Assembly: GCA_026168455.1 (NCBI GenBank)
Contig: CM047426.1
Location: 26,471,058-26,535,057 of the forward strand
Reading direction: 5' to 3'
Source: Theocolax elegans
Lineage: Eukaryota > Arthropoda > Insecta > Hymenoptera > Cerocephalidae
Length of the DNA: 64,000 bases
The translations under genes and the position numbers were made by a program. The notes beneath the pieces were generated by a model. It was not told the DNA's origin. It ran no database searches and saw only the letters and a program-made list of their open reading frames with translations. This document shows, piece by piece, positions 59,761 through 64,000 of this stretch; the first letter of the stretch is position 1; each line of letters opens with the position of its first letter.

Positions 59761-61585
59761 TCATTTTGGTATTTCGTGCCGCACCACTTGGTGCAACTGT
59801 CTGTTCATTTACCAACGGAAATGCGATGATACATAATTTACAAAATCGACTTAGCTTTTACTCAATCGTCATCTATACAAAGTAGGAATTGCGATTTGTG
59901 TAGAATTGCGTGTTATATAGGTGTAACAACCATACGTTAATATCCAGTCTTTTTTTTGGCAATACCATAATATTTATCTCAAGTTTTTTATTGAAAATGT
60001 TTGGTATACGCACTAAAATTCGAAAAATTTCTTACGTATCGCTGATGTAGTAAAACAAGTATGCATGTAGTACAAAAGTAATTGTCGTAGTATTTATCAA
60101 TTACAAATTTCACGGTATATATACGGATTTCATTTCTTAAGTAGGTAATACCTAGTTTACATGGCTATATAGGTAAGTATTTCCAGACCAACTGTGCAAA
60201 ATAAAATCTTTTGCTCCTTAACATTTGTCCATTTAAAAAGTATTTTTAACTTTGAGAAATGGTTTTTATCATAGCAAGTCGAAACCAAATTCACAAGAGA
60301 TTAAAAAGACTTTCCATAATGTTTTTAACCAATCGGATCGTGAGTTTAGAAAAATCGTACATAAATTACGAAGAGTTCTGTTAAAGGTAAAAATAATAAC
60401 TGATTTACATTTATAAATCGAGTTACAATTGCAAACGAGTGATCGATCTGATGTGATAGAGAATAGCAATAGGGACCAAACCAGTATCATTAGGTTGGAA
60501 AATGGATAAAAATAAATTCGACGTTAAGCTCATTCTATTAAATGGGTTTTCTACAAAATAAGAATTTATTGAAGTGAATGAAGGCTGGTTGGTTAAATGT
60601 TAAAAAAAACACTACAAAAAGGCAAATTATATTTTATTGCAAAATTAGGACGTTACGTTGAGAAAAGGTACGTTGATCTTATCAAACAATATAAATACAA
60701 TAGAATTCGCTTATATCATGAATTATTCAAACGTCAATTGTCACGATATACGTGAATTAAACGACGAATTTTCGCAATAAAAAATTGCCTTTTTGCGATC
60801 TTTGTTTACATTGAACCAACTAGCTCTCATTCAATACAATAAATGCATATTTAGTAAATCAACATGGAGATTGAGAAGTAGTCTTCTAAAAACAGTAGTT
60901 TTCTCGAAATGAGATTTCACAGCGAGAGAAACCATTTCTCGAAAGTGTTTTATTTAAATGATGCAATTATTCAGTATAAAGTAATATATATGTGACCAAT
61001 CACTGAAATGACTAAAGTAATTGTTTAAATGAGAAATGTATAAAAATATTAAAATGTATCTGTGCGTTAATTAGTTATTCATTTTCTATTAAGTGCGTAG
61101 ACTTGAATATGTAGACACGCGTTAGCAACATTACAAGATATTTGCACTGTCCTTTTCGTAACTCTGACCTTCAAGTTGGAACATCCGGAACCAATTAGAA
61201 AAATGATACGTGTCGGGATAATTTAGGCGCGGGTATCGGTTAAAGTACCGAAATATTATGTTATGGTTATGCTTGTTCATCATAACCTAGTCTACCTCAG
61301 ATTTTTACATTTATTGCTTCTCGAGGAAAAGCCATATAATTCTACATTAAAAATAGTAAAATATAACTATTAATAATAATTTTATTCCTCCTTTCTTACA
61401 TAGCTAAACATCGCAACAGAATCTGGCCTAAACTCTATATTTTCATGTACACTAATACTAAATTTTCTTTGAAAGAGGATATTTTTATTTAAATATTGAT
61501 GCGATTATCGATATTAATTGATAGTTTTCGATGAAAATGATAGTCTACAATCAGAAAAGTACAGCACATAAAAAGTAATATTTAC
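59761..61585. other. AT-rich intronic DNA
   Basis: This is the first part of the inferred Rab26 intron. No other feature was seen. Confidence 0.45.
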
Positions 61586-61894
61586 CTTGTGTACAAAATT
61601 TTCCGGATTATCCTGGTCCCGTTTATAGGCGGTCCAAATTCTATCGTTAAAATTGGTCCTGCCGAAATTCGATTGATTATAATTCTGGAGTACCTCCGCA
61701 GGTGGCGTATAGTCCCTATAACCCGTAGGGGATGGTGTACCCATCACATTATCTGCTAATCGCTCGCTAATCATAGATGCATATTGTCCAGGATGCGGCG
61801 GTGGTACGTACGTGACCGACGAAGTTCCAGGGTCCATCTTCTCGTCATCCACTTCGAATACGTCGTCGCTCATGCTGTCGTCACCCGTCATTAT
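61586..61894 (-). CDS. Rab26: Rab26-like small GTPase, N-terminal exon
   Basis: The 103-codon exon opens IMTGDDSMSDDVFEVDDEKM. It is acidic at first, then proline/tyrosine-rich (YVPPPHPGQYASMISERL; GTPSPTGYRDYTPPAEVL) and ends DRIWTAYKRDQDNPENFVHK. Bounds are GTGTTTGCAG|ATAATG and VHK|GTAAAT. A long disordered N-terminal extension ahead of the GTPase fold is a known trait of Rab26. The terminal VHK fits the usual lead-in to the first beta strand, continued by TILLGDSG in 40968-41078 in the same phase. The gene assignment rests on that join, because the extension has no domain of its own. Translation may start at the ATG at 61891 just inside the exon, or upstream, since the acceptor-like site suggests an earlier exon. 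Confidence 0.75.
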
Positions 61895-62445
61895 CTGCAA
61901 ACACGTGTACCACGGGTCAGTTCACAGATGGCATTCGCATTCCAGTTTTCATGAAAATTTATTACTAAATCTGGTAATGCAAATTGTAAAGAGCTTTAGC
62001 GCTAGATAGACTGAAATTTAGTACATGTACCTGTATTAATTGCCCCGAAACAGTGAACATGACTGCATTGTGAAAGAATAACTAATGTATAAAGAAATTC
62101 ATATAAAATTGATTTTTAATTTTTTTTTATATTATTTACAGTCATACAACAAGTTATTAGTAATTATTAACAAATAATTTTTTCCAATTCAAAATGTAAA
62201 GCAGTCAAAATAACTTCCTTAGGCACTTTAGTGTTAAAAACTATTTTCTAATAAATTTTCACTCGTCTTACATGTATATTTAAATTCATCAGCAAATTCA
62301 CTAGTTTCACAGTAATTAAAAGTAGCTTCTACATTACTGAATTCGTATTTTTATTTACGTAACAGGGAATTAATATTTAGGCATACCGTAATCAATTTTA
62401 GCGATTATTAATTTATAATTATATCATATCACCGAGCATCGAGTT
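61895..62445. other. AT-rich DNA upstream of the N-terminal Rab26 exon
   Basis: Probably the intron between a 5' exon and the exon at 61894. Nothing else was recognised. Confidence 0.4.
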
Positions 62446-62449
62446 TCAA

Positions 62450-62795
62450 GTTAAATATCCAGCGATATTGAAGTTTGAATGTTTGAACGGCGAATGAGCC
62501 TTATAGAAGTGCAACGGGGGGAGTCTCCTCGACGATAATCCATTACAGAGAGCGCACCGTGATTATCGAATGACGGTATCGACCGGCGGCTACCCATACG
62601 CACCGAGAGAGCCAACAGAACGAAGCATATACGTTCACCATTGTGTATTATCGCCGCGCGAACAAAGCTTTCGCAAGCTCGGCAGCATGAAGATGCACCG
62701 CACGACTCGCGTCCCTTTATCGTTCCGTACGCTTCAACGAGTTTCCCTCTCGATGACCGGTAGTCACCTGGGTTTCCGGTATTCACGCTATTAAA
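62450..62795. promoter_or_regulatory. GC-rich island upstream of the Rab26 N-terminal exon
   Basis: A CpG-rich block about 0.6-0.9 kb upstream of the exon in the direction of the gene. A 116-codon minus frame and a 74-codon plus frame overlap here without domains. It could hold the 5' untranslated exon or a promoter of the Rab26-like gene. Confidence 0.35.
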
Positions 62796-62799
62796 TTTC

Positions 62800-63340
62800 A
62801 TTTATTATACTACATCTAATTGATGTTAAATTAATTAATGAACAATCGATGAAAACTATTTTATCGTACATTAATATGTCATTACACCAATACACTTTGA
62901 TATATTGCAACAAACAATTTCATTGTAATTTTAATACTTTAATCAAACTTTAGGAGTATATTTATTTCTTAAAAATAGGTCAATTCGACATTCTAATATA
63001 AAAATTGTCTAAGATGTCTTAAAAAATTAAAAAAAAATTATTTTGATGAAAAAAGAACTTTACCCTAAGGTCGATCAGAATTATATGTTTGTAATAAATA
63101 AATAATATTGCATTACATATACATATAGTGAGAAATCACGCATTATGCGTATATCTATAGAAAGTTTGATATTTCGCAATCCAATAATTATAATTATCGT
63201 AGTATAGTAAAGAAATAAAAACAAATTATTATACTTATTTAAATGTTTTACTCGAAATAAACAATTTAATTGCAGATAGAAAAGCAAGTTATTTTGGCCC
63301 TTTATTTATTTCAACATGTACCAGTCGTTATTTCAAATTA
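62800..63340. other. AT-rich non-coding DNA
   Basis: No feature was recognised. Confidence 0.4.
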
Positions 63341-63525
63341 CTATGTCTTCGGGCACTTTGCGCTCGCAAAGAGAGACAATTGAAGCCCTCGAGCCGAGTT
63401 CTAGCGGTTTTTAAGCCGAACGATGATCGCGCCGCATAATCTCTGTCATCCGGTTTACGACAAACTTCCGTTTCATTCGTTAAACGCGCTTGCCCGAGCG
63501 AAAGGAGAGTATAACTTTACGACAT
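63340..63525. promoter_or_regulatory. GC-rich island
   Basis: A CpG-containing block (CACTTTGCGCTCGCAAAGAG is a small palindrome; GATGATCGCGCCGCATAATC). It has no coding frame. It is a possible upstream promoter element for the minus-strand gene. Confidence 0.3.
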
Positions 63526-64000
63526 CATAGTCAAATGGATTTTTTTATGCGTACATACTATCAGTCGATGTAATAAAAACTTTTAATGACCATACTAAAA
63601 TCTTGCACGTTTTTAGTTATGAACAGTCATTTACTTTCGTTCATTGTAAAATATATTATACACTACATATTAGGATTTTAGTCTAAACGATTATTTTGTA
63701 GTTAACAGATCAATGTAAATGTTAAATAACCTTTTATCGAATATTTCGATGTCTTAATGTATATATAGCACTGTAAACTTATCTAGCTTTACAATTTGAA
63801 ATGTTATAAAATACATACTTGGTAAACTTGGGATATATTTGCTTAGAAACTTAAATGTTACCTGGTAGCGAGATAAAAATTGCACGTTCTTTCGGTTACT
63901 TATTGTCGAACGGTTGACTGGTGTTCCAATCGAACGATTCGTATGGTATATGAATAGTTCAGTATACAGTTAATCCGAAAAAAGGTGGTTGTTTATAAAT
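63526..64000. other. AT-rich non-coding DNA
   Basis: No feature was recognised up to the window end. Confidence 0.4.

Larger units (their letters stand above)
41079..61585 (-). other. Rab26: Inferred ~20.5 kb intron of the Rab26-like gene
   Basis: It begins with the donor GTAAAT (at 61585 reading down) and ends with a pyrimidine-rich TTTATTTTTTCAG. Both flanking exons break between codons, so VHK joins TILLGDSG without a frame change, as expected for a Rab N-terminus. The intron holds several transposons and GC-rich islands. A small extra exon inside it cannot be excluded. Confidence 0.65.

Noticed and set aside
62451..62801. 116-codon minus frame upstream of the Rab26 N-terminal exon
   Set aside because: GC-rich, S/R/C-rich, no domain, and no good donor found linking it to 61894. 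Kept only as a regulatory island.
1..64000. CRISPR array, bacterial operon or ribosomal RNA genes
   Set aside because: No regularly spaced direct repeats with unique spacers. The only rRNA-like sequence is the 5S-derived SINE head. The window is eukaryotic.

Overview
The window looks like part of an insect nuclear genome, most likely a hymenopteran such as an ant. It is very AT-rich, with short GC/CpG-rich islands, long introns, TA/GT/CT microsatellites and many small palindromic (foldback/MITE-like) DNA elements. No bacterial or organellar genes are visible. The lineage is inferred from general character, not from a marker gene.

The only host gene I can support is on the minus strand, a Rab-family small GTPase, best matched to Rab26. 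One coding exon at 61586-61894 (acidic, proline-rich N-terminal extension, ending in VHK) and one at 40968-41078 (P-loop GDSGVGKT and switch I ATVGIGF) join in the same phase across an apparent intron of about 20.5 kb. The exons for WDTAGQE, NKxD, SAK and the C-terminal cysteines were not found. They probably lie beyond the left edge, so most or all of the window below 61.9 kb may be intron of this one gene.

The rest is mainly transposon debris. There are three copies of a SINE whose head resembles 5S rRNA (the best at 8973-9402, with target-site duplications). At 25.3-30.05 kb four or more inverted-repeat elements are inserted into one another, including one with tRNA-like sequences in both arms. 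A family with CCCTGGTAGAAA-type ends has three members, one with a 140-codon acidic ORF (34966-35388). A decayed Penelope-like GIY-YIG fragment lies at 42065-42414. A further set of foldbacks lies at 6.95, 8.3, 12.5, 17.7, 20.8, 23.1, 32.6, 39.4-40.8 and 52.1 kb, and a 2.9 kb AT-rich element at 56.5-59.4 kb carries a dimeric tandem repeat. Two convergent decayed coding fragments at 13.87-14.71 kb are unidentified.

GC-rich islands at 0.7, 4.0, 11.5, 16.7-17.2, 19.1, 30.4, 31.2, 37.2, 48.1, 48.9, 54.2, 59.4, 62.5 and 63.4 kb stand out from the AT-rich background. They are candidate intronic enhancers, alternative promoters or 5' exons. Several contain TATA- or CCAAT-like motifs, but none has a convincing protein.
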